Assembly (NCBI GenBank): GCA_024743315.1 | Contig: JANSWU010000006.1 | Location: 1-64,000 of the forward strand | Origin: Hyphomonadaceae bacterium | GTDB taxonomy: Bacteria > Pseudomonadota > Alphaproteobacteria > Caulobacterales > Hyphomonadaceae | Direction: 5' to 3' | DNA length: 64,000 bases | In this document: one piece after another, positions 1-12,300 of the stretch | Layout of the letters: each line of letters starts with the position of its first letter | How positions within the stretch are numbered: position 1 is the stretch's first letter | Notes under the pieces: generated by a model | Database searches by the model: none | What the model was told of the DNA's origin: nothing | The model's input: the letters and a program-made list of their open reading frames with translations, nothing else | Position numbers and translations under genes: made by a program

Positions 1-330
1 GGTGGCGGGGTGCCATCATCATAGATCACCGAGGCCAGAACCTGCTCCTGGCTGAAGCCGTTCAAGTTGATCTTGACGTGGAACTCACCGGCCCCGAAGC
101 CCTCGATCAGCTTGACCGTGGTGCCGCCGGAAATCGTCCGGATCTCATAATCCTCAGCCGCCAGGCCCAGCGCCGAAAGATCAATCACATCACCAGGTTG
201 CCAATTGAGCACCGTGTCAATCGACCCGTTCACAGACGTCCCCGGCGCAAACACAAAGGCATCCGCCGCATCCGTCCCCACCAGCGTTTCAGTCAGTGGC
301 GTCGCAATGATCAGATTGAACGCATCTGGA
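1..330 (-). other. Domain: RTX/serralysin (M10)-like C-terminal region, start of a probable type I secretion signal
   Basis: The last visible ~110 residues include 'ETLVGTDAADAFVF' and 'DTVLNWQPGDVIDLSALG'. This resembles the C-terminal part of serralysins and other RTX proteins, where a glycine/aspartate repeat is followed by the 'D.I.DF..GDVIDLS' segment just before the secretion signal. The true C-terminus lies outside the window, probably within a short distance. Confidence 0.65.
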
Positions 331-3300
331 TCGGTGACCGTGACATTGACCGTCGCTGTGCTTTCGAGCCCTTCAACGTCAGAGATCGTATAGCTGAAGC
401 TGTCACTGCCCACGAAATCGGCGTTTGGCGTGTATTCCAGCACGCCGTTGCCAAGGTCGACAACCGCCCCGTTCGCACCCTGGCTGAAATTTTCAACCGT
501 CAGGGCATCATCTTCCGGATCGGTGTCATTGGCCAAGACATCGACCGCGACAGCGACATTGATGTCAGTCCCGGCACCGTCATCATTCGCGACTGGCGGA
601 TCATTGACCGCTTCGGTCACTGTCACCAGGAAGGTCTGGGAGGCAACATTCAGGTCGTCATCCGTCGCCGTCACGGTGATCGGGTAAACACCGACGGGCA
701 GGTCCGGCCCGGCCGATAGGACCCCATTGATGAAGGAGAAGCCCTCCGGCAGGATTGGCACATCGATGAACAAAGTATCGCCATCGGCATCGAAGAATGC
801 ATCGCTCGGGATTGGGAAATTGAGCCCGTCGCCGGTCTCCAAATCAATATCCGCGATGTCCTGATTGACCACAGGCGCCGTATCGCCGGTCGTGATGAAG
901 GCCGAGTCCGCCGCATTCACGCCCGGAGTTCCCCCCTTATTGAGCTCGATGAAGTCGATGTTGAAGCCTGGCGAACGCCCGGCCAGCTCGATGGTATGGA
1001 AGCCAGGCCCCAATTCGAAGACAGCCGCAAAATTCGGCTCCTCTTCGGACACGCTGTCAATCGTCTGCGCAAAGCCCCAGCTGCCCGTCGGATTACCAAA
1101 GACTTTGATAAAGCCGTCATTCGAGACGCTGTCGGTTTCATTGGCTTGCAGCGCTTCGGCATCGCCATCAATACGCACCCAAACATCATTGCGTGCATCG
1201 CTCGGATCCGCGGTTTCTCGACCCGCCCGCAGACGCAAAGTGTAAGCGCCTTCTTCGCCTTCAGGAATGAAGATGGTGAAGGTCAGGATACTATCCTGCT
1301 GGGGTGCATTTGGTGCCAGATTGCCATCGCCCAGGAATTCCCAATAGTAGGAGCCTGTACCCTGGGCATCGCCTAGACTGCTCTCCCCATCTGGGAGGAA
1401 GACCCAGTCACCGCCAGGGTTCTGCCCGCCATTGTCGATGTTCGGATCTTCAATCTGAATTTTGAAGCGATAGCCACCGCCTGTATCGATCCCGGCGAAA
1501 TAGCCCTCTGGCGCCGGTGGATTCGCATCGACCGGTGTTTGCGTCGGATTGGTCAGGTAAACCGGCTCAGCCACCGGACCGACCGCCACTTTTTCGGTGA
1601 CGCCCGTATCCGTGCTATCAACGATCACCGCTGCGGTGACCGCAATCGGTGAAATGCCGAGATCTGGATTATCGACATTGCTCGGCTCGTCATTGTAGTC
1701 GAATGCTCCCGTCGGCACTGTCGCCGTTCCGTCCGCACCAATGACAACATCGACCGTCTGGAAGTTAAAGGCATTATTCGCTTGGAAATCCGGATGCTGA
1801 GTCGCCAGGCGTTGTGCCACAATATCAGCGACCCCGCCGGCTTCATTGGTCACCGGATTAAAGCCTTGCGACATCACCACGCGGACCGTGTCACCGGGCG
1901 TGCCGGTTACGATGATGACGGGCTCAATGCCGCCATAGGTGGCATCTGAGCTGCTGCTGTCAAATCCATTGACGGTGACAGAAACTTCAGAGATCGCCCG
2001 TCCTTGAACCGCCTCACCGACACTGCCGGCGAGCGAGTTGTCAGAGTGCAGATAGCCTTCGGCTGTCGTACCATCATCAAACAGAACGGTGAATTTGGCA
2101 CCAATGAGCTCAGCGCCGGACACACCACCGACATCCCAGGCATCAATTGCCCCCGGGTCGACACCGAAGGTTCCGCCTTTGGAAAGACCAGCGAGCGAGT
2201 TCGGGTCCATATCCCCTGAGAAGCCAACCAGCTCGCCCGTGCCGAAGCCACCCTCGGTCCCGTCAAACTTGATCAACAGGCCACGGAAGCCTCCAGAGGC
2301 TGGAAGTCCATCCCCTGACGTATTGGGGATGGGCTGGGTCCCGGCGAGGAAATAGCTATCCGCACCTTCAAAGAAGGCACCTGTGCCGTCACCGGTTTCG
2401 CTATTGACCTGGAAGACTTTGGCAACCGTATCGCCGCCCGTGCCATCAAAGTCGAAGACGCTATCGCCATAGAGGGCGTCTCGAACGTCAATGAACACAG
2501 CTGCGACTTGCTTGTCGCCCGTATTGGTCAGCTCGAAAGAGTTAGCGCCAAAATTCGACGACCGAACATTGGTCTCGCCGTCCATGATGGTCAGGATCAC
2601 TGAGCCTGTGGCGTCGCCAGCATAAGCCCCGTCCGTGTCGACACCGGTGATATTGTCAAAGACGTCCGTCACCGGATCTACATCATCCCGACCAAATTCT
2701 ACTGGCGCACCTGGTGCGCTTTGATTGCCGAGCGTGTCAGCAACGCTATCGGCCGCTAGTGCCGCTGTGAAGGCGGTGCCGTTCCAGCCGCCATCAGGCG
2801 CCGCAAACGTATAGGTGAATGTGCCATCCAGATTGTCGACGATTTGCGCGGTTGGGATGATATCGGATTCATCATTGGACGACAGAACGATCTCGTCGCC
2901 GTCAATTGTCGTGCCATCAACACCTGTCGCATCCTCGAAGGTCACGGTGACCACAATGTCGCTGTCGCCATCGGCAATGTCGTCAACGACGATGGCCGCA
3001 GTCGGACCATCCGTGTCGATATTGCCATCGGTCAGAGACATGCTCTCCAGGCTCACGGTGAACGGATCGTCTGATCCACCGAACTGGGTGTGCGTAATAC
3101 CGAAGGCCGGCACCTCGCCGCCGCCCTGTAGAGCGTCGAACAGAGCGCCTTCTGTCAGCGTCTTGGTTCCGATCGGACCTGTCGACAGTACATTACCCGC
3201 CTCGTCATAGGTGGTATAACTGCCCGTAAAGGTAATCGCGGTCGGCGTGACGGCCGTATCAATCGACAGTTCCACAGAAGCATACGTCGTATTGTCAACG

Positions 3301-6300
3301 CCAGCTGGATTGACCTTCAAGTCAGCGCCATCAAAGCCAACATCCGCGGTTTTACCAGAGAGTTCGAAGGCCGCGCCAGGAGATCCGGCCACGAGTTTCA
3401 GGAAATCGCCGCCGCCGACCGTAATGATCAAACCATATTGTTCGAAGGCTGCCGGGGCCTCTGTGCCGTCGAAATATGGATTGTCGAATTTGCCGGTAAA
3501 GGTGAATTCGGACCCGGTTTGAGCCCCGAACGTAAACGCTGAGGTCGCGTTGTTGGTATCGGTGGCACTGGATTCGACCTGCAATCGCTTACCGTTCGGC
3601 GTATCGACGATTTGGGCGCCATTATTCGTGGCATAATCCAGTTCATCAATGATGCCTGCAAAGGTCGGGTTCACACCGGTGAAGCCCGCCGTGAATGGCG
3701 AGTCGCCGGCCTCAAGCCCAGTCAGATCGATTTCAAACGTGCCGATCGCGGTGAGGTCGATGCCCTGATTGGTGCTGTCATAGGCAAACCGGTCATCGGC
3801 ATTGACAATGCCGTCTTCATCAATGTCGCCATCAAGGCTGTTCAGAGTGCCATCATCGTCGAAGTCTTCATCCAGGTTGGCGCCAAGCGGTGCCGACGTG
3901 TCTTCAATGATGAGCAGTTCAGGCGCCGTCGCGACAGAGGAGTTGCCAAGCGTGTCTTCGACCGCCTCATCAATCATCGATACGCCATATTCACCTGCTG
4001 GGAATCCGCCTTCTGGCGCCGGTACCGTGAAGGTCGCAATACCCGTCTCAGGATCGAATTCTACACTCGAGGCTGGATAAAGTGTGCCATCCGGGCCTTC
4101 GACCAAGAGATCGGTTGGATCGAGCGTGATCGGATCGAGACCAGTCGCATCTGTGAACGTCACGGTGATGCTAAGATCATCCTGATTGCCGACGGTACCG
4201 CCGGTGGAGACATCAGGCACCGGACCCGTCGCATCATTGACGGTGAGGGCGAATGTGTCGGTGACGACATTGCCATTTCCATCATCAATCGTGACCACGA
4301 GATCCAAGGTTTCGCCGACAGCTTCTGCCGGTGCCGTGCCTGTGATGCCGCTATCGCTGACAATCAACCAGTCTGGCAGCGGGTCTTCACTGGCCAGCGC
4401 CACACCAATGGTCAGGGTGTCGTTTTCAGGATCGGTATAGTCGAAGACGATATTGACATCGGCGCCCTCGTCTACGGTCTGGTCCTGAATATCCGTTCCG
4501 GTTGGCGGCTGATTGGTCGGAATGTCCCCTGTGCGCGTGAATTCAACCTTGTCGACCCGGACATACTCGCCCGCATCCCGGGTGCCGAACAGCGAGAGGA
4601 TCGACGCTTCGTCGATTTCGACACCAGAGAATACGATCGTGCGCAGGTTGGCACTTTGTGCCGCATTACCCGGGCCATCATTCGACATCACAATCGTGCC
4701 GAAAATTTCTCCATCAATCGCGGCTTCCAGAAGTGATTGGCCATCATTCTCGTCAAAATAAGTGATCGCAACCTGATAGATTCCAGGTGTCACATCTTCT
4801 GGCAGGTCGGTGCTAACCTCCGTGCGCTCCGTGCTGTTTAGACGGATCAGCGCATTGTTCGAGGCAGCCGAACTGCCCTGCGCAAAGTACGCGCTCTCCG
4901 CAAGATTGGTGAAGTCCTCGGCTTCCAATGTGATCGGATCGCCGGTCACGGGTGGTTCCGTGTCACCACTATCAATGGTGAAACTGATCGAGCCATTTTC
5001 GACGTCGATGGCGCCGGCACTCGCGCCGGTCAAAGAAACGGTCAGCGTTTCCTGAACCTCGACCAGAGCATCATCAAGAATGCTGAGGAACACCGATCCC
5101 GTGGTTTCGCCAGCGGGGATCGTGATCTGGAGCGGCGGCGCCAAGTCGAAGTCCTCATCGGTCGCAGTGCCGCTTGGCTGATAGGTGACAGTGATGTCTT
5201 CATCAGCGGCTTCCGACAGCTCCACCGTCAATGTCAGTGTGTCTTCGAGCTCTTCAACCACAGACGTCGACTGACCACCTTGCAGGCTGATAGAGATGAG
5301 AGTGACCGGTGGTTCAGTGACCGTCAGCGAAACCGTCTCGACGATTGCCTCAGTGCCATCATCATCGGTCGCGCCGAAATCGATGGAGTACTCACCCGCC
5401 GCCAGATTGTCTGGAATGACGATATTACCGTCCGCAACAGTGATCTGCGGATCGCTCGGCGTGACCGTTAGCGTCGCCGTGTCACCCGGGTCTTCATCTG
5501 ATGCTTCCGCCAATGTCGCGATCGCGATGTTGGCCGCCGTGCCTCCAGTCACCGTCAATTCAGACTGCAGCAGCGTCACGACCGGAGCATCATCCGTATT
5601 GTTCACCGTCAGGTCGAATGAAGCGTCGACAGTTTGACCCGACAGATCGGTCGCCGTGACTTTGATCGACAGGATATCAACGTCATCATTCTCGGGCGTG
5701 CCAGAGAAGGTCTTGGTGTCCGGATCAAAGCTGAGCCAGGTCGGAAGATCTGTGTCGTCGCCGAGCGTTGCAGCCAAGGTCAGCGTCGCCTCACCATCTT
5801 CATCCGCAAAGGTTCCGTCTGGAATGGTGAAACTGAACGCAGCGTCTTCATCCGCCGACTGTGCCGCAATGGCATTGGCCACGGTCGGGGCGGTGTCGTC
5901 TTCATCGAGAGACCCTGCACCCGTGCTATTGGTGCCGTCGATGACATAGCCGAGGGTGGAAACACTCACCAGCTCAACGCTGACGGCATCCGCGCCGTCA
6001 TTGATGTTGTCATTCGGGACGGGGACCATCGCTGAGGCCAAGCCGCTCGTATCGAACGCGGTCGCGTCAAGGTTGAGCGTCTGAACTTCGCCGCCATTGA
6101 TTGCGTACTCCACGACCAAGTCCAGCGTGGCTTCCGCAGCCTCAGAAAGGGCAAGCGGGAAGACCAGCATCGTGGCTCCCGTATCGCCATCCTCAACCAA
6201 GGTCGGAGCATCTCCGATCGAGACGAGGATCGGCTCCGGCAAGTCGATGGTGATGGTCGCTGTTGTTTCAGCAACGCCATTATTCGCAACATCCAGGACC

Positions 6301-9300
6301 GAACCTGCGGCCACCGTGGCGGTCAGATCTCCTTCAGGCCAGCCCCCTTCAGGTGCCTCGAATGTATAGAAGGCCTGGCTACCGTTTTGCGTGAAGCTTG
6401 CTGCGGCCAGAGGCGCGCCAAGACCGGCCCCGGTCAGCGCGACGTCTGAAGCATCGATTGAGCCCTCATCAAGCTCAACATCATCGCTATAATTTACCTC
6501 AACAACAATATCGGCTGTGGCATCCGTGACCGTCGATTCGGCTGTGATGATTGCCGTCGGCGCTGTTGTATCTCCTGGAACAACTTCACGGACGATGATG
6601 GCGCTAATCTTCGCATTATCGACTTCTGCCGCGAAGTTGATGTCGAGATTGCCGTCGGTCACATCCACGACGAAGGTTTTCACAATCTGGACAGCAGCCT
6701 GGCCGGCGCCGTTGCCGATGATGCCATCGCCCTCGTCAAACAGATCGATATCGTCGATGACGAGATCGCCTTCGATCGAGACATCGAAGATTCGACCGCC
6801 TACGCCGCCTTCGGAGCCGCCCCCAGGCAAGCCGAGGTAGGTTTCGGCGAAGTACAATTCCACAATGTACGTGCCGTCTTCGAGAGCTAGATCATACTCC
6901 ATATTGGCGGCCCAGCGTTCAGAGAAGAAGATCTCATTCGGCAGATCGCCAACAAACACGGCCGCGTCATTCGCACCGCTATTGTTTGTCTGATTGGGCG
7001 AGAACGAGGTGAAGAGCGCGTTTGGCTCGGCTGAGGTGTCTGTTTCAAACGTCCCGGTGAATCCAAAGGCGCTGCCGTCAATCGCGGTGGCGCCGCCAGC
7101 ATTAACAGCTGAAATAACGTCGCCCGCGACAACCGGCGGCGCATCGTCTTCCGTGACCGCACCGGTTGCGACATTTGATGTGCCGACCTGTCCAACGTCG
7201 CCAGCGACGCTGTTCAGTGTTACCGTAACGGCTTCTGGTCCGTTGTTCTCACCGTCTTGCGGGATATCAACAGAGATGCTGCCATCGCCATTCACGTCTA
7301 ATGTGACAACCCGGTCTTCAGTGATTTGCACGCCGTTCACATCGATTGTCACATTGACTGTGATATCGCCCTCAATCGGCGGTGTTGCCGTAACAGGGAA
7401 CACCAATGTGTCGTTGACGAGCGCGTCGTCGCCGCCCTCGACCACGTCCAGCGCATTGCCAATCTCAATCGCCGGATAAGGCGTAATCTGGAAGTCGAGC
7501 GTGGCCGTGCTTGGACCAGCGCCCTGGTTAAGCCAGAAGGTCCACGTGCCCGTCAAAGGCTGATCAAATGCCGGCAAGGTCGTCGCCGTTTGAGGATCAT
7601 TGAACCCGGCCCGCATAAGGGCAAGCAAGTCGCCATCAACTTCCTCTGAGCCGTAAATGATCGCGCCTTGTAGCGCGTCAACATTCTCTCCAGTGTCCGG
7701 ATTGACTGTGACCTCAGAGCCCTGCTGGAAGGCGAGGAAAGCGTCCGCCGAGATTTCGTTGGCATTCTGGAAGTCGTTCAAGACGACGCCGCTTAACTGG
7801 TATCCTTCCGGAATGGTGATCGAGAAGTAATCGCGGTCGCGCACACCGTTTTCACCGTCGCCGTCGCCTTCTTGCGTCGCACTCATGACGTTCGAGCCTT
7901 CGGTCAGTAGGACCGGGCCAGATGGCGCGTCTCCGGTGTCTGCGATTTCGACGGAGGAACCAAAGAGATCGTCTGCTGGTGGTCGATACGCGTCCGGATC
8001 AGCGGTCCGGATCACGATGCCGTTGACCTTGGCATTGTCCAAACCGGGGTCGAGTACGAACTGGATATTGATGTTCGCATCATCATCGTCGGTGGTGGGA
8101 TCAATGGCGAGAATCGTCTCAATCAAAGTCTGATTGATGTCGCCACCCGTCTCGGCCAGGATGTCATAGTCATCAAGGACAAGTTCGCCCTCAACGATGA
8201 CGTCAAAGATGCGCTGGCCCGAGCCGTCTCCATTTGGACCGCCTGTACCGGATTGGAAAAGCTCAGCAAAATGCAGCTCGACGTCATAGACGCCAGGTGC
8301 GACGGGAATTGCATAGGACAAGTCACCCGCGAAACGCTCGGTTTCATAGGCTGTTCCGTCCAGCGCGGGCTGCTGCCCATTGCCAGCATTGCCGTCCGTA
8401 AAAGTGCTGCTCGGTGTCGAGAAGAACGCATCGGCGCTATAATCAATTCCGGTAATCGCATCCGTCAGCGCCGGTCCGCCGGCATTGATGGCAGCGACAA
8501 CCGTGCCAACCGGCAGATCGTCCTCGGTCACCTCACCAACTGCTGACGCCGTTCCGAGCACTGCCGGACCTTCGACGATTCCGGTCAGTGTGACGGTCAC
8601 GGTCTCGGTGCCGTTTTCAATCGCATCATTCGGCACGTCGACACTGATCTCACCGTCCAGCACACCAAGCGCAAGCGTGCCTGGGGTGACCGTGCCATTA
8701 ATATCAACTTCGTAGGAGACTTCAGTATATGCCGTCGGTGTCGCATCGAACGTGACCGGGAAGATCAGTGTGGTGATGCCTGTATCGCCTTGCTCTTCAA
8801 CACTCGCTGGGGTCGGCTCGCCAACCGAAACCACAGATGGATCCGGAGCAGCTTCCCCGGCGAACACGATCTCGATACCTTTGACCGCTGGGTTCTGCAC
8901 GCCATTGATGAACGAGATATCCAAAACGCCATCGGCGTCGACTGTCGCGGTATAGCTGCGCAATATGCCGACATTACCCGCTCCGGCTTCGGCAAAAGCA
9001 TCCACATCGTCAAATTCGGTCGGGATAACACCGTCGACATCGACATCGAAGACGCGCTCTCCGGCCGCATCAACACCGGTGAAGATCTCTGCAAAATACA
9101 GTCGAACCTCGACTTGATCTCCGGGCTGCAAGCCGAAATCGGCACCGACGTCGAACTGGTAGACCAACTGCGGATCTACCGCTGCCGGGTCATAGCGTTC
9201 CGTGTCAAACAGAGAGAGTGGCACATCAGTCGACACACCTGGCGCGCTGGCAACATTGCCAGCATAAGAGCTCGCGGAATCATTGTTATAGGTGCTGGTG

Positions 9301-12300
9301 CCGGTGCTGGTAGACACCAGATATGGACTGTTACCAGCGGCGCCGACATCGCCCGTGTCTGCGCTCCAGTCTGGACCATCATCGGTCGCAGCGATCACAG
9401 GTCCACCAGAGTTTACGCGATAAAGCACGTCGCCGGTTTCCACCACGATGTCATTATCGACGATGGTTACATTCTGAGACGCCGTCCCGATTGTGGCATT
9501 GGCACTGACGCCGGTGATGGTCACCGTGAAGGCTTCGGCGCCCTCTTCGATCAGGTCTTCAAGAATATCAATGCTAAGGGTCAGATCCGAAGAACCACCC
9601 GCGATCGGCAATGTGTGCGTGTACACACCGCCCTCAAACGTACCGCCACCTGTATACTCGAAATCCTCGCCGGCGGTCGCGGTTCCAGAAGCAATCTCAA
9701 TCGTGACATCGACTTGTTCACCGATCGGGATCTGGACATCAGACGCGATCGAGATATCGACGCTCGTCCCGCCCTCGGAAACCGTTTGGTTGGCGCCCAA
9801 AATGCTGATCTCTGGCAAGGATGGCCCCGCCGCTGGACCAATGATCTCAATGGCATTGATCAGTGGATTCTCAATCACATGTTCCCAGAGGATGTTCAGG
9901 GTGCCATCCGTGACTTCCACTTCATAGCTGAACATGCCTGCGGTTTGATCCCCGATGGTTGCGACAAGATCGAGGTCGTCCTCGACCAGTACGCCTTCGA
10001 TCGAGATATCAAAGACCCGGTCACCGGCCGCGGCTGTGCCGGAGAAGCCATCCGCCATGAACAGGTTGACCGTGTAAGTGCCCGAGGTTGGGGCGTCGAA
10101 TGTGAACTCCATTTCCGGTGCGGCAGCCGGGTCCCAGCGTTCACTACCAAACAGGCCGAGCGGCACATAATCCGGGACTGCATTGTCGCCTGTCGTGGCG
10201 AATACAACCGTGCCGGGCGAAGATAGATTCCCAGTGTTGTTTGCGAATCCCTCCCCGCTCTGAGCCCCTGTCCCTGTATTGGCAACCCAGTTCGGTCCAT
10301 CATCAATCGCTGCGATCTCGGCACCGCCAGTATTGACCCGGTAAAGGACTTCGACGTCGGAAACGTTCACCGTGACAAGCGCTGTGCTGGTCAGTCCAGA
10401 GCTATCTTCGACCGTGTACTCAAACGTTGCTGTGCCTTCAAACCCGTCTGTTGGGGTGAACGTCACGAAATCATCGCTCGCATCTTCCGGTGTGCCGGCA
10501 TCATTCAGAACAGCCGTACCATTGGTTGCGTTTTGAACGCTGACAATTTCCAGCGTGTCATTGACATTTGCATCGGTGTCATTTGCCAAGAGGTCAGCAA
10601 GATTGATGACAACAGGCTGACCCGGCGTCGTCGATGTCTCATCATCTGCGGCAACCGGAGCCACCTGCTTTTCGGTCGACGTGATTTCGAGATCGACAAA
10701 GTTCGCTTCAAACGGCTCCTGTGCCCCAAAAGATGTCGCGAGCAGAGTCACAACGGCAGAGGATGCGACATCATTACCGCCTTCATCCTGGATCGTTTTC
10801 TGCCCTAGGACGGCTTTCAGGACTTCGCCCTGTAGCGGTATTGGCTCTCCAATCGCTTTCGGTTCGGCCAAGACGAAGCCACCCCCTGGGGTCAGCTCGT
10901 AATTATAGAAAGCTTGCGCCGTTACCGCTGCAGGATCCGACATATCCACGGTCAGGTACAATTCGAAAATCGAGTTGTCCGTTGCGCCGGTGGCAGCATT
11001 ATTGAAGTCAGCGTCTTGCGTACCGTTCACCGTGATGTCGATAACGCCAGCATCACCTTCTTCGTAATATACCTGAAGGCGCGGCACACCGCCGCCGACG
11101 CCAGCAACAACTTTCAAATAATTATTCTGCGTGCCGTCGCCGAGGGCGAAGCCGACCGAGCCAAAATTCTCGCTAAGCCCGACACTGGAATACGGATTGA
11201 AGATCGGCACCCGGATCGTGAACGTATCGACGCTTTCACTCGGCGTGAAGCCGGTCTGGATCGCGTCATTCTGTGAATTGTTGGTGCCGAAGGCGTCCCC
11301 ATCGGTCACCGACTTGATCTGGATCAGGCCAGGCGCGCCGCCGCGGATCGTATTGTTGAGATCGGTCAGCAGGTCCGCAGTCGGATTATCGGTCAGAACG
11401 TCGGGATTGATCTCGCCTACGCCATCAATCATCCAACCGCTGAAGCCGATATTATATTCAAAATCAGCCGGTCGGTTGCCGCTCGCTGGGTTGAAATCCC
11501 ACAAAATACTCTCACCGCCCTCAAGCACCGTGGTGGTGCCGTTTTCCGGGTCAAACTGAAGCGGGTCATTGATGTCGAGAACGCCATCATTGTCGGCATC
11601 GAGATCAACCCCCGGAGGATCGCCGGGCTCAAGAATAGCAATCGTGTTCGCGCCAATCTGGGCCACAAACATGGCCCCGGCGCCGACACCTCCGCTTCCT
11701 GGAATGCCGCCATTGTCGAGCGCGGTGACGTCGAGCGGCGTGCCACCGACATTAATCGACTCGGTGTCGGTCACGGTTGAGCCTGCGGCAGTGCCGTCTG
11801 TTTGCACCTCGATCAAGGTGAGGTTGCCATTGAACGACACGACAGCGAGATACTCGACGCCTGCGCCACCATCGCCAATATTGTCAGCCGTATATTCGGT
11901 AATACCGTTCGAGGATGAACCGATCGACAAGAGGGACTCGTCCTGTGGTCCCGGGCTGCTGTCGGGGCCGAAATAGACGCCTTCGATTGGGTTCGTGTTG
12001 CCACCCGTAATCGTGTCCCAGTCTTCCGGCAGGTCATCCCAGACCGTGGTCGGATCGTTCGCAGGGTCGCTGACATCGGTCAGCTGGACATTTTCAGACA
12101 GGCCACCGCCCTGTCCGGACCACAAACCGGCGGCTTCACCAGAGGCCCGCGTCGGGTTTGGGTGTCCGCCATAAGTGCCTTCCTGAATGATGTGAAGATT
12201 GTCAGGGTCACCATCATTCGTATTGTCATTCAGGTTGGGGGCATTGGTCGCTATTTGCGTTTCAGAGGTAACTTCGACGCCATTCACATCGACAACATCA

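Noticed and set aside
3612-4736. 374-codon plus-strand ORF
   Set aside because: It is antisense to the giant minus-strand gene, composed of Arg/Asp/Ile-rich low-meaning sequence typical of a shadow frame, with no domain.
8790-10226. 478-codon plus-strand ORF
   Set aside because: Antisense to the malectin modules; arises because the repetitive high-GC gene lacks stops in this frame. No recognisable protein features.
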